Of a stretch of 64,000 nt of DNA, positions 13,133 to 25,479 are shown in pieces. Position numbers and translations under genes: made by a program. Source of the stretch: Amphibalanus amphitrite (taxonomy: Eukaryota; Arthropoda; Thecostraca; Balanomorpha; Balanidae); assembly GCF_019059575.1 (NCBI RefSeq), contig NW_024881571.1, positions 744,001 to 808,000 of the forward strand, in the 5' to 3' direction. The notes beneath the pieces were generated by a model. That model did not search any database and was not told the DNA's origin. It was given only the letters and a program-made list of their open reading frames with translations. Position 1 is the stretch's first letter. Each line of letters starts with the position of its first letter.

Positions 13133-16100
13133 ACAACGAGCTGCAGCAAATTTTGGTGCTCCCGACAGGTGGAGCAGTGTTGAGGCAGGCCATAATACAA
13201 ATGTGGAAGAAGCATTTACTACACGCATCCGTATTCGATGCATAGGTAGATAGCCACCCCATCCTTTAACATTAGTCTATGTAGATGTGCCCGCTGAGCA
13301 GGCACTTCCTATCCAACTCGTATCAGCTATCAGCTCCGTTACCGTCCAAGGCCCGCCGCCGTGGCCGCGTCGGGCGGCGTGGTCGGACCAGGGCAAGGGG
13401 CACCGCAATGGAAAATTCCCGAGCCCTCCGTCCATATGTCCGCTAACGTAAACAGGGAGCCAGTGCGTCGTCCAGCGCCGGCCACCCTCCCACCCGCCGG
13501 GGAAACGGTCACTGCCGACCAGGGCCACCAACCGTGACACGGACCAAGACGCACATTGCGGCCCACGCCGCGGGTAAAAGACTCAACGTCTGAGGGCAAT
13601 AAATTGTGCCAATTTGAATACTACTTTGAAAAGACTGGTTACCATGGCACCATAAGCTAAGGATTCTGCACCGAACAACATTACGTTATGTGAACAAATG
13701 CGGTGAATTTGGATGGTGGGCGACAGTGCGGCTCACCACCCGCCGTCAGGGACCACCGGCCGGTCACCGTCCGCCGCCGGCAGCAGCGGCCCGGCGGCGG
13801 ACCCACTCACTGGTGCGCTCCGGCTCAAACTGGCGCCGCCGGCGGCGGTGGCTGGCGGCGGCGGCGGCACACCCCTCCCCTCCCCGGCGCGGGCCACGGC
13901 TGGTCAGCTGATGAACCGGACGCGGGACGAACAAAGCTCGTCCACAGACACTGCGCTCCAGCGAGACTGGCTGACCCAGCGGCTAAACGTATAGCACGCA
14001 GTAACGCGTAGAAGCTATGAGGCCGTTCTTACCCTTAGTTCTTTCCAACAAACCGCAATGTTCTGTGCGTGCTGGGTCGGTTCCATACACCGTGGGCTGT
14101 GAAAGCAACTCTTGACCGAAGCGAAGCGGCGACTTTCATACCGCTAGCTAGGTTGCTTATTTTTCGACATCGCTCACCTCGCCTGACCAACTCATAAGGC
14201 CCATTGTTCTTATCATGAATCTGATGTTCAAGCAAAACTTTTAAACTAAGGTCCCAGCCACACAGTCCAACATTCTTATGCTTGGTACTATGTCGTCAAC
14301 TCGAGGAGTCGAGATGTGAGATGTGCTAGCTGAAAGACCATCGATACTCCACACCGTGCAGAGGGAGCCAAAAACATGCAGGAGCATCACGATGCCAAAC
14401 ATCTTCAGGAATGGAGCCACGGACGCGTCAGCAACCAGCCTTCGCTTCGCTTCAGACACTCCTACAGAAAAAAAACCACATCGACAGAACAGACAAGATT
14501 ACTTAAGAACAGACGCGCCAGTGTCTGCAGCTGGTATGACATTGCAGCCGAAATACATTTACTTCTGTTTATATGAACGGCAGTGTTATTCTGCTCTGCC
14601 TCTCAGCTTTATGCGATTCCACTCCCCAACTGGAGTTTACGGCTAAAGTCGCGGTGGTATGTTCCAGAGCCTAAAAACTCCGCATCTGGCCAAAAGGAAA
14701 CTTCAGAATAGCACAAAAACACTCTGAATATGCACCGAAAGGCGAAAACTCATTATTGAAACAGTGCCCTTTTGAAACCCATCTTCATATTGAAATATAG
14801 GATACAGTGACCTCCAGTCTACAGGCATCGATCCCTTGGCCTCTTCTCGGGTTATTCCTTGGGTTGGGATTACCCGTTCCGACTTCCTAGCAAAGTTTGC
14901 ATCAGATAAGTCTTCAATAAACGCCATGCGGCTATCAAATGATGAAAAAGGCAACAGAACGACCGTCCAACAGCACCCCTGTGATGGAGAGGGATGGTGG
15001 GCTATTGCTGGGGCATTTGGCAGCAGAAGCCAGACAATGAGTCCTTGCAGCCTCGTTGTATTGTGGTAGGTAATCAATAACAGGCTAGAAATTGTTAGAA
15101 ATAGCCTGGCTGGAAAACAGGCAGTTAGAACATATTAAATGACTTGAACATGTTAAATGTTTGACTTCATTTTTCAGCCCTCATTCAACTTACCAATTGA
15201 GATTTACAGCCAGTGATAACCAATAAACCAATATAACCAATTGAGCTTAGAGCTTGCCAAGCAATCCTGCCTCAGCATGGGTTCTTGGGTTCACTCCTAA
15301 ACTTAGCCATCACAACAATATGTGTAACAGTAACAGGCTTCTGGGCATTTAATTTACAACACTCATAAAGTAATAATGTTTCTCTTATTGTACACAGAGA
15401 TATAGAAGTAATAACTCATGGTGTGTTAAAGGCTGGAATCATATAAAATCATTTTCGTATGGTGTTGACTCTCAGAATTTGTTGATTGACCATTGAGAGA
15501 CATATTGACATGAAAATAAAGCCCAGGTAGATGCTCAAATATGCTTGCAATATATTTTGACACAAGTTTTCAACGGATAAGTCAAAATTCAGTCATTGAG
15601 CTAAGTTACTTAGACAATGTTCCAGCCTCAGCCCTAGGAAGACTCAGTCTCGGAGTTGGAATGGGGGCCACCTAGGAGGTGGCATTCTTAACCTGGGAAT
15701 GTTTTATTTATAATTTCGAAGTAGTCTGATTTGCTAGGTACCCTGCATGCATTCATTGTCAGATTCAGCCATCTATGTTGGATTCTGTGACAGAACACTG
15801 ACACATGGACTTGTCAATGGTCGATCTGAAGCATCTTGATCTGTGGGCACTCGTCCAGAGCTGCCCCTACCCACACTGTTTGATAGAGCGCACAAACATT
15901 TAGTAAAGGTCATGCAAGAGCAGAAACTAGGTATCCCGCAAAAATATTTGCTGATAAATGCAAGAACGACTGACGCATAAGGCAAACTACGAATCTTAAA
16001 TGGAGCGCGCCACAATAGTAAAAAACGCAGATAGGGAATGCATACGTCCGCTGTAACAAATACAACATCCCGGCCAAAACGATATCAAATAAATAAGTTA

Positions 16101-16570
16101 ACCCACCTTAAATTGGAAGAATTGGGTATCGGCATCTTTTCACTGTAGTCTAAACTGGAAAATGCGGCGCTGGAAGCGACGAGACTCATATCAAACGTCC
16201 ACTTCCAACACAAGGCGGATCCGCAGTGAAGGGATTTGCTAGGATTGCTTCCAAACTGCACTTGCTATTGGCTTCCATATCAAGTTAAAAGGGCGCCATC
16301 TGTTGTGCAGCTAGTACCAAGTGCTGCCCTCTGCGGGTAAATTAGAAGTGCACAAGTCCACCAGTTTGGACCGCAGTGGCACTGTGAGGCTAAAATAGAA
16401 TTCCCCATTACCAATCCAGACTTCAGCATTGGTCTTCTGTCTTCTGACATACAGATACCTTTCCTCAGCAACTCAGACTCTTCGCTCTGGGCTGGAACTA
16501 GACTGTCTGGTCACCATTATCCAATTCGAGCAAGAGTATGGAGCAAGATACCTATAAGAAACTACGGAGA
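13133..16570. other. Gene-poor stretch with a GC-rich block at about 13330-13960
   Basis: The block at 13330-13960 is GC-rich with frames on both strands and might be an exon or promoter region, but no family is recognisable. From 14000 to 16570 the sequence is AT-richer and featureless to the eye. Nothing is called. Confidence 0.3.
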
Positions 16571-17965
16571 GCGCCCCGTGGGGGGGGGGGGGGTCCGTTT
16601 CGGTCCCCCCTGTCCTTTTCCGTCCATATCTCCTAAACGGCTGCAGATATCGCCACCAAACTTTCAGGACCCCTCCGGGCATCCATTTTACACATTGCGA
16701 CCAAAAATTTTCAGAGGCTCTGATAGGTTGGCCGCAAATGACGTCCGAATGACGTCATGTTCTACCATTTTTGACCGAAAAAAGAGCTTCGCGAGAAGAG
16801 CTGTCAGGCCTACAGCTTTGAAGATACAGAAAAATGATTAGACATAAAAGGTGAAGAATTGACAGGGCTACAAAAGTGATATCTGGGATTTTTAAAATTT
16901 TAGAATTTTGACCCCTAAAAATAAAAAAATAAAAAAGTAATTTTGGGGATACCTACATTAGCAAAAAAATCAAGTTTTTAAATGAGTTTCAAAAAACGGA
17001 ATATACATGATAGTAGGTAGGTACCTACCGTCTTCTATCCACATACAAAATTTCAGATCGATACCTCTATTTTTGGCAAAGTTATAACGAAATAACTATT
17101 CAAAAATGATGACATCAAATTTTCAAACTCAATTGTTGGCAATTCTAGACCACGTAGGGCAAAACAAAGACCACCATTAGACTCCCCGTGACGAGCTGCA
17201 TCGAATTAATACCCATTTTATGCAAAAATATCAACTTTTAAATTTAACCTAATTTGACCTGACCTTGACCTGACCTTCACCAGAACGTAACCTAAGCTGG
17301 CCGCAAAGACTGCCTGACCCACATAATCGCATTTGTCATGTAAAATGGACCATAAAACATGTATCACACGCTACCTTCATATTGTGACCCCCAGTGACCT
17401 GACCTCTGTGACCTGACCTGGTATCAGTGACCTCGGATAGCAAAGTATGTGTTTGACGAACAATGTACAGGTCTCGCGAGATTAAGCGGTAGGTTTTGCA
17501 CTTTTACATTTCCGGTTATATCTCAGAAACTAATCGATCTACGATGAAGCCATTTTACACGATCATGGCCGGCTTGTTACCCAACAAGTCGATCGCATCT
17601 TCAACACTTAAAGCTTAAGACGACGAAGATATAGCCTGAAGTACACTAAATTTTCTAGGTGCAAAACCTACCGCTAAAACCCGCGAGACCTGTACCATCG
17701 AACTTACCAATTTACTCGATTTCACAACACATTTCTTGAAATGCCTGTGAACGGTGAAAATCCGACCTTTGACCTGAACTGTGACGTCATCGGTTTGACC
17801 TAGCTCAATAAAAATTGGTTACATGGTAGTTGCCCGGTTGGACTATCGAACGCCGTTTGAATTTTGGAAATCGGCCGGTAAATTTCCGAGATCTTAGGGG
17901 TCCCGAAACGCCCCCCCCCCTACGGGTGGTAGGGTCCGCCGATAGCCCTACGGGGCGCGGTTTAA
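16571..17965. mobile_element. Decayed TTAA-class element with AGGTCA-type repeats
   Basis: The left edge reads GCGCCCCGTGG followed by a G run, and the right edge reads C run ... CCTACGGGGCGCGG followed by TTTAAA. These inverted ends resemble, in decayed form, the TTAA-CCCGCG termini of the better-preserved copies downstream. The interior has TGACCTGACC runs near 17245-17280 and 17385-17440. No transposase is seen. Boundaries are approximate. Confidence 0.5.
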
Positions 17966-18320
17966 ATTTTGACAGATCTCCACCCCTACACTGGAGGGAG
18001 GCGTTGCGATGTTCAGTAGCGTCGGAACACCTTCAATTAGGGAGGGGGGGGGGGGGCACTGCCGACTTTTGGTCCCATTCTTTCCATGCAACGCCTATAG
18101 GGCTAATGTTAAAATGCCAAAATCAAAGGGGGGGGGGCACGGTGTTCCGGTGGCTGCCTGTTCCGCCGCCTATGGCGAAGTTGTGCCATTTTTTGACCGT
18201 GAACAGCAACTGCTAACGTAAAATAATCGACCGATAACATGACTATAGCCTTCGGGCTATTCCCAGTTTTGTCGGAGAAAGAAAATATTCCACGTGGTGA
18301 GACAAGCGCTGTACACATGA

Positions 18321-19478
18321 ATAAACCGCGCCGTGCTAATGGTCTGAGTTTCGGTGTCGTGGTGGAGGGGGGGGGGCGTTTTCACCCCATTCCATCCCCG
18401 TCTAACTTGGCTCCTGGGCCACGTAGCAACACGCGGTAGGCGGCAATCGAAAGAGCGTCAAAAATAATTTCGGAAACACTTCAGTCATTTTCAGGTCAGG
18501 TCACCAGAGGTCATCAAAAGTTAATCTTTGTCTATTTCAACAATTTTCGGAACACACAACGGCTAACTCGGGTATCAGATAAAGCTACAGCGCCACGGAA
18601 AGAGCATTCGATAGCTCTATTAACGCTCTTTCGCCAGTCTGCCCTCATATTTGACCTCAGGTCAACGGTTTAGCCTCCAGAGGGCAAAAACTATAAAAAT
18701 AGCCGTTTTCGCAAAAAAAAGTTTTACGGTAATAGCTTTTGATTCAAGGGAGCCATGACATTAATTTTGTCAGCACCGTGTTTCTCTCGTCGAGACGCGT
18801 CGAATGAACTATAATTTGATCTTGAAAGATCATTTGAAAAATTTGGCCTCAGGTCAAGGTCATGACCTGACCGGGAAGAGTCATGCTGCATATCAGTCGA
18901 TCCGTATCGTCGAGCTGAACACATCTGACACCGCTCTATCACGTCTCTATCACAGGTTATAATACAAAATGCTGGTGACCTTTGATGACCTGAGATGAAC
19001 TCAGGGGCACACAGAGGTCAAAGGTGCAATTTTCCGATTCAGTGTGTCATGCTCACCTATGAGCCGATGTTTGAGAAAGAACGACATTCGTCCAAAAGAG
19101 GGGCGCATTTCAATTTTCTCCCCTTGACTTAGGTATACAGAGAGGTCGCAAAATTGACCTGACCCTAGGTCACATATATCAAAACTCCGAAATAAACGTT
19201 TTACGCATATTGGTCTCTTATCAATCGCTGAAAGTTTCAAAGTGATCGTTCAGTCGGTGTAGCTACAGCGAGCCTTTGAACATTTTCTGAGGTAAGGTCA
19301 CATGACGTGACCTGGTGACCTGACCTTGAGCGACCTGGGTCTGAAATTTTCACAATATGTGCGGAAAAGATGTATGAACAGGTGTGCTAAACACTGCTCG
19401 CCGCCGTTTTTGAGATATCCACGAAAAATCTGAAGGGGGCGTGAACCCCCCCCCCCCTCCAAGCACGGCGCGGGATAA
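18321..19478. mobile_element. TTAA-class non-autonomous element (older copy)
   Basis: The left end reads AAACCGCGCCGTGCT and the right end AGCACGGCGCGGGATAAT, inverted repeats of about 14 bases with degraded TTAA edges. G and C runs lie just inside the left and right ends. The interior has the family's AGGTCA-rich modules, and the segment at 18590-18720 matches 32160-32280 and 53800-53950 in other copies. No coding capacity. Confidence 0.65.
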
Positions 19479-19480
19479 TA

Positions 19481-19756
19481 GCCGTTTTCACGACGGGCTA
19501 TCCGGCGAATGCACCTGATTTGACCAAATCTGCACCTAATTTCTGTTACAGCAAATATCTTCATTTTATGAATTTAGTTCAGTGTTTTAATCGATGATGC
19601 TCTCTGATAATATGGCAAAGTAGGCATATCAGCAATTAGTGCAACCCTAGCTGAAAGCTGCTAAGAGGCATAATGAACCTGATTTGACCAGATCTGCACC
19701 TAATTTGTACCAGATGTGCACCAAATGTGTAACCAGATGGCCGTCGTGAAAACGGC
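19481..19756. mobile_element. 276-bp MITE with perfect 16-bp inverted ends
   Basis: Ends are GCCGTTTTCACGACGG and its exact complement, flanked by TA on both sides (19479-19480, 19757-19758). A second copy lies at 30128-30402 and diverged pieces at 34447-34735. The interior contains repeated CAAATCTGCACCTAAT-like phrases. No transposase. The TA flank suggests a Tc1/mariner-type source. Confidence 0.85.
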
Positions 19757-19924
19757 TAATAACGGTTGATTTAGGTACCAATAGGTAAGGCATAGTTACT
19801 CTAGGCTCCAAAGTCCAATAAGACATCTTGCCAACATAACGCGGGCATGAACCGCACCGTTCGCAAATGCTTCGATGATTAGCACTGATACGTTATCAGT
19901 TCTAAGCCGCTCACTTTCATATTA

Positions 19925-21106
19925 TATCCTTCGCCCCAGTGGGGGGGGGCATATGTTACCACCCTGTCACGTTTTTTGCGTGTGAATAAAAAACCGCGGC
20001 GCGTAGCGCCGCGCCGCTTGTGGTAGCTTTTGGTACATTAATTTTGGACAATGTGTGAAATTTTTGACCCCAGGTCATGTCAGGTCAGGTCACCAGGTCA
20101 AGTTAACTGACCAAGCCTTAAAAAAAGTTTGCAATCATGTCCAGCCTGCAGTGTTTGTCAGAAAGGTTTGAAACTTGGTGGATTGCATGCTGTTATGGGT
20201 GCCTACAATTCGTATATCTCGGATTTTTTATATCCGTGACCTAAGGTCACGTCAGTGGCATGACCTTTCCATTACAAGTCAATGGAGAAAAATGAAAATG
20301 CCTTTAGATCCGTGTGTACGCATAGGAACAGTCCAAATATTTCAGAATCACAATGATTTAGTCCACTCGTGATGACCAAGGTGTCATTTTTGCTGATAAC
20401 CTCTAGAAAGGTCATCCGAGGTCATTTGAGGCTACTAACAGTTTTTTGCCAATAACTCGGGATTGGAAAGAGATAGAACGCTGGGGATGGTCTCATTGTG
20501 TTTGTCTTGTTGAGACGCATCGACTGATATGCAACATGACCTTTTCCGGTCAGGTCATGACCTTGACCTGAGGTCAAATTTTCAAGTTGACCTTTCAAGG
20601 TCAAATTATAGTTCATTCGACGCGTCTCGGTAAGGGGAACACGATTCTGGCAATAGAAATGTCGTGGCTTTTTGTAGTCGAAAGTTATTGGCGAAAAACA
20701 CTTTTCGTAAAAACAGCTATTTTTGGAGTTTTTGCCCTCTGGAGGCTAAACCGTTGACCTGAGGTCAATATTGATAATGACCTTTTCAAAAGAAGAGTTC
20801 AAAAGCTATCGATTGTTCTATCATGCGTTTTTCTAGCTACCATAGTTTCTGAGATAGCGGCATGTTTTCTGAAAAATATAATGACAATTGGCAAATTTTG
20901 ACCTTTGATGACCTCTGGTGACCCTAATATTGCTCTAAGGTGAAAAATGACTGAAATACTTTCAAACGTACGCATTGAGAGCTATCGACTGCTTTTTACC
21001 GCGTCTTTCTAGCCCTCTTAGTTTTTGAGTTAGAGGTGGGTGGTAACATATGCCCCCCCTCACTAGGGCGAAGTTGGCCGAGACCGCCACTGGGGCGCGG
21101 GATATT
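19925..21106. mobile_element. TTAA-class non-autonomous element (older copy)
   Basis: Inverted ends CGCCCCAGTGGGGGG on the left and CACTGGGGCGCGGGATAT on the right, with degraded TTAA edges. It contains one GC hairpin (19994-20017) near the left end and many AGGTCA/TGACCT half-sites. Segment 20480-20620 matches 31925-32060 of another copy. Confidence 0.65.
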
Positions 21107-22042
21107 GCACAAGTTGGTCGACATACCCAATCAGAGTTGGCTTTGAGTAGGCCTTTAGGTACATACCTGTTGTGGCTGAATTGCGGCCTACACCTATCTG
21201 TCCGGGTGCGTCAGCCAGTGCTAATCAGGAGTCAGGACGGGGATGGTCTCTTTATGGTCTCTCACGCGGGGTTGCTGCTTCATTGTTGATGAGCCGTCCA
21301 TTATAGAAAAATATATTTACGCATTTGAGGGGCGGCATCAATGCCTACCCTATCATACTTGATTCAATGTTGACGTTGGTATCTTTGATATCTATTTAGC
21401 TCTATGAACCTATTCATCTATTTATTGTATGGTGGGTTGCAGTGTGGAGATTGACAGTCGGCCCGGCACCACAGTGCCACAAGGCATGACTCCAATGACT
21501 CCAATCATATCATGTCCTCTTTAGTGCCCTGATCATGTCATTGATGACCATCGAGACTGTATCAGGGGTGCAATGAAGTGTCAGATAAAGTATCCATAGA
21601 TGCTTAGATACCTGTAGATACTGCAGCATCTACAAGGCTAAACCTATCACGATATCGTTATCAAGAATGCCTATGACACACGAATCTGCTATATCAGCTT
21701 TGCTTGGGTCCGCTGCTCATGCTGGTAGTGCGCTGCGACTTCGACCGAGACAAGGTAAGAGAGAATAGTACCTTACCTGTATATTGCGCAAACAATCGCC
21801 CAGTTGCTTCAGCAAGCTGCGGGTTTCGTGCTTGTTTCCATGTTTTGAGTTGTCAATCACCATTCTGTTCGCTTCCACTGTGTCTTGTATGTCATGCGGG
21901 TTTGGATGTGTCGTGCGGGTTTATGTACGATCTGCCATCAGGGGACGGTGGAGTCCAGTCGTCAGGTCGCAGGCTGTTTCATCCTGGTTTTCTGTTTTTT
22001 TTAGTCGTTTCATCGCAATGCCTTTTTAAAACTACGTTGAAA
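21107..22042. other. Spacer between elements; no gene recognised
   Basis: A 118-codon frame (21704-22060) is present but has no recognisable domain and runs into the Penelope-like insertion. It is not called. Confidence 0.3.
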
Positions 22043-22098
22043 CAACATTTACCCGTCTAATTTAAGAGAGTTTAGCGTAGTGAGGAAAATCATATTGA

Positions 22099-23072
22099 TG
22101 ATTATGAGCATATTTTTAATTGACCGAATCCTCAATGTAATCTGAATAAAATGACAAATAGCAAAAATTCGGGTATATTCGATCACAGATCTTTGTCAAC
22201 CGATACCAGCAGGCGCCACAATTGTAGATGTCAAAATACTTTTTGTTCAGTACACATGCACAACAGTAGATATGTCCTCAGGGAAAAGATTTATGGTTGG
22301 TACTTCTAAAAGTCGCAGCAGTCAAACATAATATGTACAGGGAAAGCAGTCAAACATAATATGTACAGGGAAAAACCTATACACAAGATTAAAGTGCGTT
22401 TGTGCCTAAGCATATACGAATTTAAGATGAAACAATACTTGCGGATCAATTAAATGGGCAGCAAGTTACACTCTTACCCTGGACAAAGTTAGGGCACATA
22501 TAACATTTACACTGTGCGAAACAATTAAATGAGCATATTATACATAAATGAACATTATATACGTAAATGAGCATACATGAGCGTATTATCATACTATGAC
22601 TACTCATACCCTGGACAAAGTTAGGGCGCATACAGCATCTATGAAAACGATCTACACAATCACTTTTTAACGTGGTGAGCTCTTGAAAATGCTACCCTAC
22701 TTTGGAAGTAGCTGCCAGGAGGTGCTGTTATCGTTAAGAGCTGGCATCCTATCGCGGATGGTGATGGATTCAGCAATCCTCCTGTCAGCTTCATCCTTAC
22801 ATTTGCGTACGATGCGTGCTATCAGAGTCGTGTCCGTTGGGGTCAGGTCTGGGTGCTCGTGCGCGAAATGTTCACCCATTGGTGTGCCTAGTTTCTTGTT
22901 GGTGCCATCTCGTAAGTGTTCGTTATATCGCAGTCGTATTGGCCTACCGCTTTCTCCTACGTAAGTTTTGTTGCACAGACTACATTTCAATTCGTACACT
23001 ACGTTTTTCGTGTGACACTTTCCCCGCAGCCCAGCTTGACATGCGTGGCAGTGCTGTCTGCCTGAAGGACAC
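22099..23072 (-). repeat. Left arm of a 974-bp inverted repeat
   Basis: This segment is the reverse complement of 23194-24167, with no mismatch noticed in the stretches compared and identical translated peptides. The 121-bp spacer is 23073-23193. The outer part carries two copies of CCCTGGACAAAGTTAGGGC (about 22485 and 22609). Confidence 0.92.
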
Positions 23073-23095
23073 AAAAGTGCTGGTCCAAGGTCCAA
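22697..23095 (-). pseudogene. Penelope-like GIY-YIG endonuclease fragment, inverted copy
   Basis: Mirror copy of the plus-strand fragment at 23099-23569. The peptide from CPSGRQHC to LLPK is identical. The copy loses homology upstream of 23072, inside the cysteine cluster region, so it is about 120 bp shorter at the 5' side. Confidence 0.85.
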
Positions 23096-23098
23096 AAA

Positions 23099-23569
23099 GT
23101 GCTGAAAACATCAGGGTTTCCGATCCTTGCAGCATGGACAAATCAAAACACACTCAAAAGACAGCTAGTGCGGTCAGCTCTCAAAGACCCACCGTGTCCT
23201 TCAGGCAGACAGCACTGCCACGCATGTCAAGCTGGGCTGCGGGGAAAGTGTCACACGAAAAACGTAGTGTACGAATTGAAATGTAGTCTGTGCAACAAAA
23301 CTTACGTAGGAGAAAGCGGTAGGCCAATACGACTGCGATATAACGAACACTTACGAGATGGCACCAACAAGAAACTAGGCACACCAATGGGTGAACATTT
23401 CGCGCACGAGCACCCAGACCTGACCCCAACGGACACGACTCTGATAGCACGCATCGTACGCAAATGTAAGGATGAAGCTGACAGGAGGATTGCTGAATCC
23501 ATCACCATCCGCGATAGGATGCCAGCTCTTAACGATAACAGCACCTCCTGGCAGCTACTTCCAAAGTAG
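23099..23569 (+). pseudogene. Penelope-like GIY-YIG endonuclease fragment
   Basis: About 156 codons remain of a much longer retroelement polyprotein. Visible in order are a linker (NTLKRQLVRSALKDP), a cysteine/histidine cluster (CPSGRQHCHACQAG, GKCHTKN), the GIY-YIG core in the form VVYELKCSLCNKTYVGESG followed by RLRYNEHL, and a downstream EHF/HEHPD region. This order is characteristic of Penelope-like elements, whose endonuclease nicks the target for reverse transcription. The frame is uninterrupted to its TAG, but no reverse transcriptase precedes it, so it cannot be functional alone. Confidence 0.85.
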
Positions 23570-24167
23570 GGTAGCATTTTCAAGAGCTCACCACGTTAAA
23601 AAGTGATTGTGTAGATCGTTTTCATAGATGCTGTATGCGCCCTAACTTTGTCCAGGGTATGAGTAGTCATAGTATGATAATACGCTCATGTATGCTCATT
23701 TACGTATATAATGTTCATTTATGTATAATATGCTCATTTAATTGTTTCGCACAGTGTAAATGTTATATGTGCCCTAACTTTGTCCAGGGTAAGAGTGTAA
23801 CTTGCTGCCCATTTAATTGATCCGCAAGTATTGTTTCATCTTAAATTCGTATATGCTTAGGCACAAACGCACTTTAATCTTGTGTATAGGTTTTTCCCTG
23901 TACATATTATGTTTGACTGCTTTCCCTGTACATATTATGTTTGACTGCTGCGACTTTTAGAAGTACCAACCATAAATCTTTTCCCTGAGGACATATCTAC
24001 TGTTGTGCATGTGTACTGAACAAAAAGTATTTTGACATCTACAATTGTGGCGCCTGCTGGTATCGGTTGACAAAGATCTGTGATCGAATATACCCGAATT
24101 TTTGCTATTTGTCATTTTATTCAGATTACATTGAGGATTCGGTCAATTAAAAATATGCTCATAATCA
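23194..24167 (+). repeat. Right arm of a 974-bp inverted repeat
   Basis: Pairs with 22099-23072 about an axis near 23133. The near-identity of the arms implies recent origin, arm-to-arm gene conversion, or an assembly fold. It holds the plus-strand GIY-YIG reading frame. Confidence 0.92.
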
Positions 24168-24247
24168 ACATTTACCCGTCATCCAATTCCAGACAATATA
24201 TGTTCGCAGTTTTTTTGCGTCAACATGTGGGTATAGCTTATAGCTTC

Positions 24248-24525
24248 TTAACCCACGCCCCGTCGGGGGTCCTGGATTTCCACACCATGCTGGGGGGTAG
24301 TTGACCCCCCCCTTCTAACTCGGCTCCCGAGTCCCGGACCATGTATGACACGCGGTAGGCGGCATTGAAAAGAGCGTCGAAAATAAAAAAAAGAAATTGC
24401 CTCGGCCAATTTTTAGATCGTCAATTGTCAGGTCATCAGAGTTCACCGAAGATAAAATTTCTACACTTACAGCGCCAAGCATCGGCAAAGTTTCAACAAA
24501 ACGGCGCATAGCTCGGGAACGGGCA
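24248..24525. mobile_element. Truncated TTAA-class element, left end only
   Basis: Begins TTAACCCACGCCCCG and follows the left part of the copy at 53534-54730 (same CTGGATTTCCAC phrase, C run, GAAAGAGCGT region). Homology stops near 24525, where the different phrase GGGGAAGGTGGGGCAAT begins. That phrase resembles the edge at 50822. Confidence 0.7.
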
Positions 24526-24573
24526 TGGGGAAGGTGGGGCAATATGGACACCCTAAAAATTTTCTCCTGTTCC

Positions 24574-25479
24574 TTAACCCGCGAGTTGCTGGGGGGCGTT
24601 AAACGCCCCCACTTTTTTCGCCGGGCCATAGCATAAAAACGGCGCGCCGCAGGCGCGCCAAATTTTGGGTGCCTGTAGAGAATTGATTGAAGTTTATTGT
24701 GACAAAGTTTCAAAAAAATCGGTCGGAAAATTATTGAGATATCGAGGTTTTAGTGACGTCATGATTTCTGAGTTTTCGACCAAAAACGGCATATGTTCAA
24801 AAAATCATATAAAATCGCAGAATAAACATACAGACATGCCGTAAACGCCATTAGACTGCCAATACCATGATCAATCAAATGGCTATCTTCAATTATTGAT
24901 TATCGTTCCGCATTTTCCAAAATCTTGAACTGAATCTTGGCAATTTTTCGTGACCATGATACATGAATTTCTTAAATTGAACTTTTTGAGCCAAACACGT
25001 ACACATATGATAAAATGAATGTCACCATCGTGTTCTACGCTCCAAATTACCTATAAAACATGTGTCACAGGCTGCGAATATCAGTTTTGATTTTCGGGGA
25101 TATGTACCCGGTTGACCTGACCTCGACCCTGACCTATGCTTGACTGACCCCTATATGGAGCTGACACTCTTGTAGGCCTTATAAGATGGATTGTGCACCG
25201 TTTTGACAGAGTTTATGGCGAGAGGCGCCCATTGCGAAGTCCTAAAGTCCATGCTACTGAAAGCCCGATTTCAGGTGTTTGACCTGACCTTGACCCGACC
25301 TGTGACCTCAAAATTCAACTTTAAAGTACTCATCTGAAGCGTCTCGTCGCCCTCTTTCGTTTGCCGCCTCGTGCGTTTCGCTGCGCCTATTGGTTCTCGA
25401 GTTATCGGCTGGGGGCTTTTAACGCCCCCCCCCCCAGCAAACGGTGGGTGGCGAAATACCCCAGCAACTGCCGGGTTAA
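24574..25479. mobile_element. TTAA-class (piggyBac-like) non-autonomous element, 0.9 kb
   Basis: Starts TTAACCCGCGAGTTGCTGG and ends CCCCAGCAACTGCCGGGTTAA, so TTAA flanks CCC...GGG inverted ends. That pattern is the mark of piggyBac-type insertion. A GC hairpin lies at 24641-24659. AGGTCA-type half-sites cluster around 25108-25300. The copy at 36199-37126 is the same family in the opposite orientation. No transposase. Confidence 0.82.

Larger units (their letters stand above)
22058..24165. mobile_element. Penelope-like element fragments in inverted arrangement
   Basis: Two copies of the 3' part of a Penelope-like retroelement lie tail-outward. Both encode the C-terminal GIY-YIG endonuclease region. 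The whole unit is flanked by a 15-bp direct repeat, CAACATTTACCCGTC (22043-22057 and 24166-24180), consistent with a target duplication. The right copy is about 120 bp longer at its 5' side. About 40 bp (22058-22098) outside the left arm has no partner. The reverse transcriptase domain is absent, so the unit is a 5'-truncated, dead insertion. Confidence 0.85.

Noticed and set aside
13277-13540. Minus-strand frame with PLPWSDHAARR followed by ACG|GTAACG, recalling the WSD at the antizyme frameshift site and ending in the right phase for the next exon
   Set aside because: The DNA reads TCC-GAC with no TGA, so no frameshift would be needed, and no other antizyme N-terminal similarity is visible. 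A three-residue match is too weak.
13690-13911. TCC/CCC-TGA in the complement near 13745 as an antizyme shift site
   Set aside because: An in-frame TGA lies only a few codons upstream and the context is simple GC-rich sequence.
14703-15077. 124-codon minus-strand frame
   Set aside because: No domain or splice support; mirrored by an open plus-strand frame.
22043-24180. CRISPR-like or tRNA structures at the palindrome
   Set aside because: The symmetry is explained by two inverted Penelope-like fragments; no spaced short direct repeats or cloverleaf seen.
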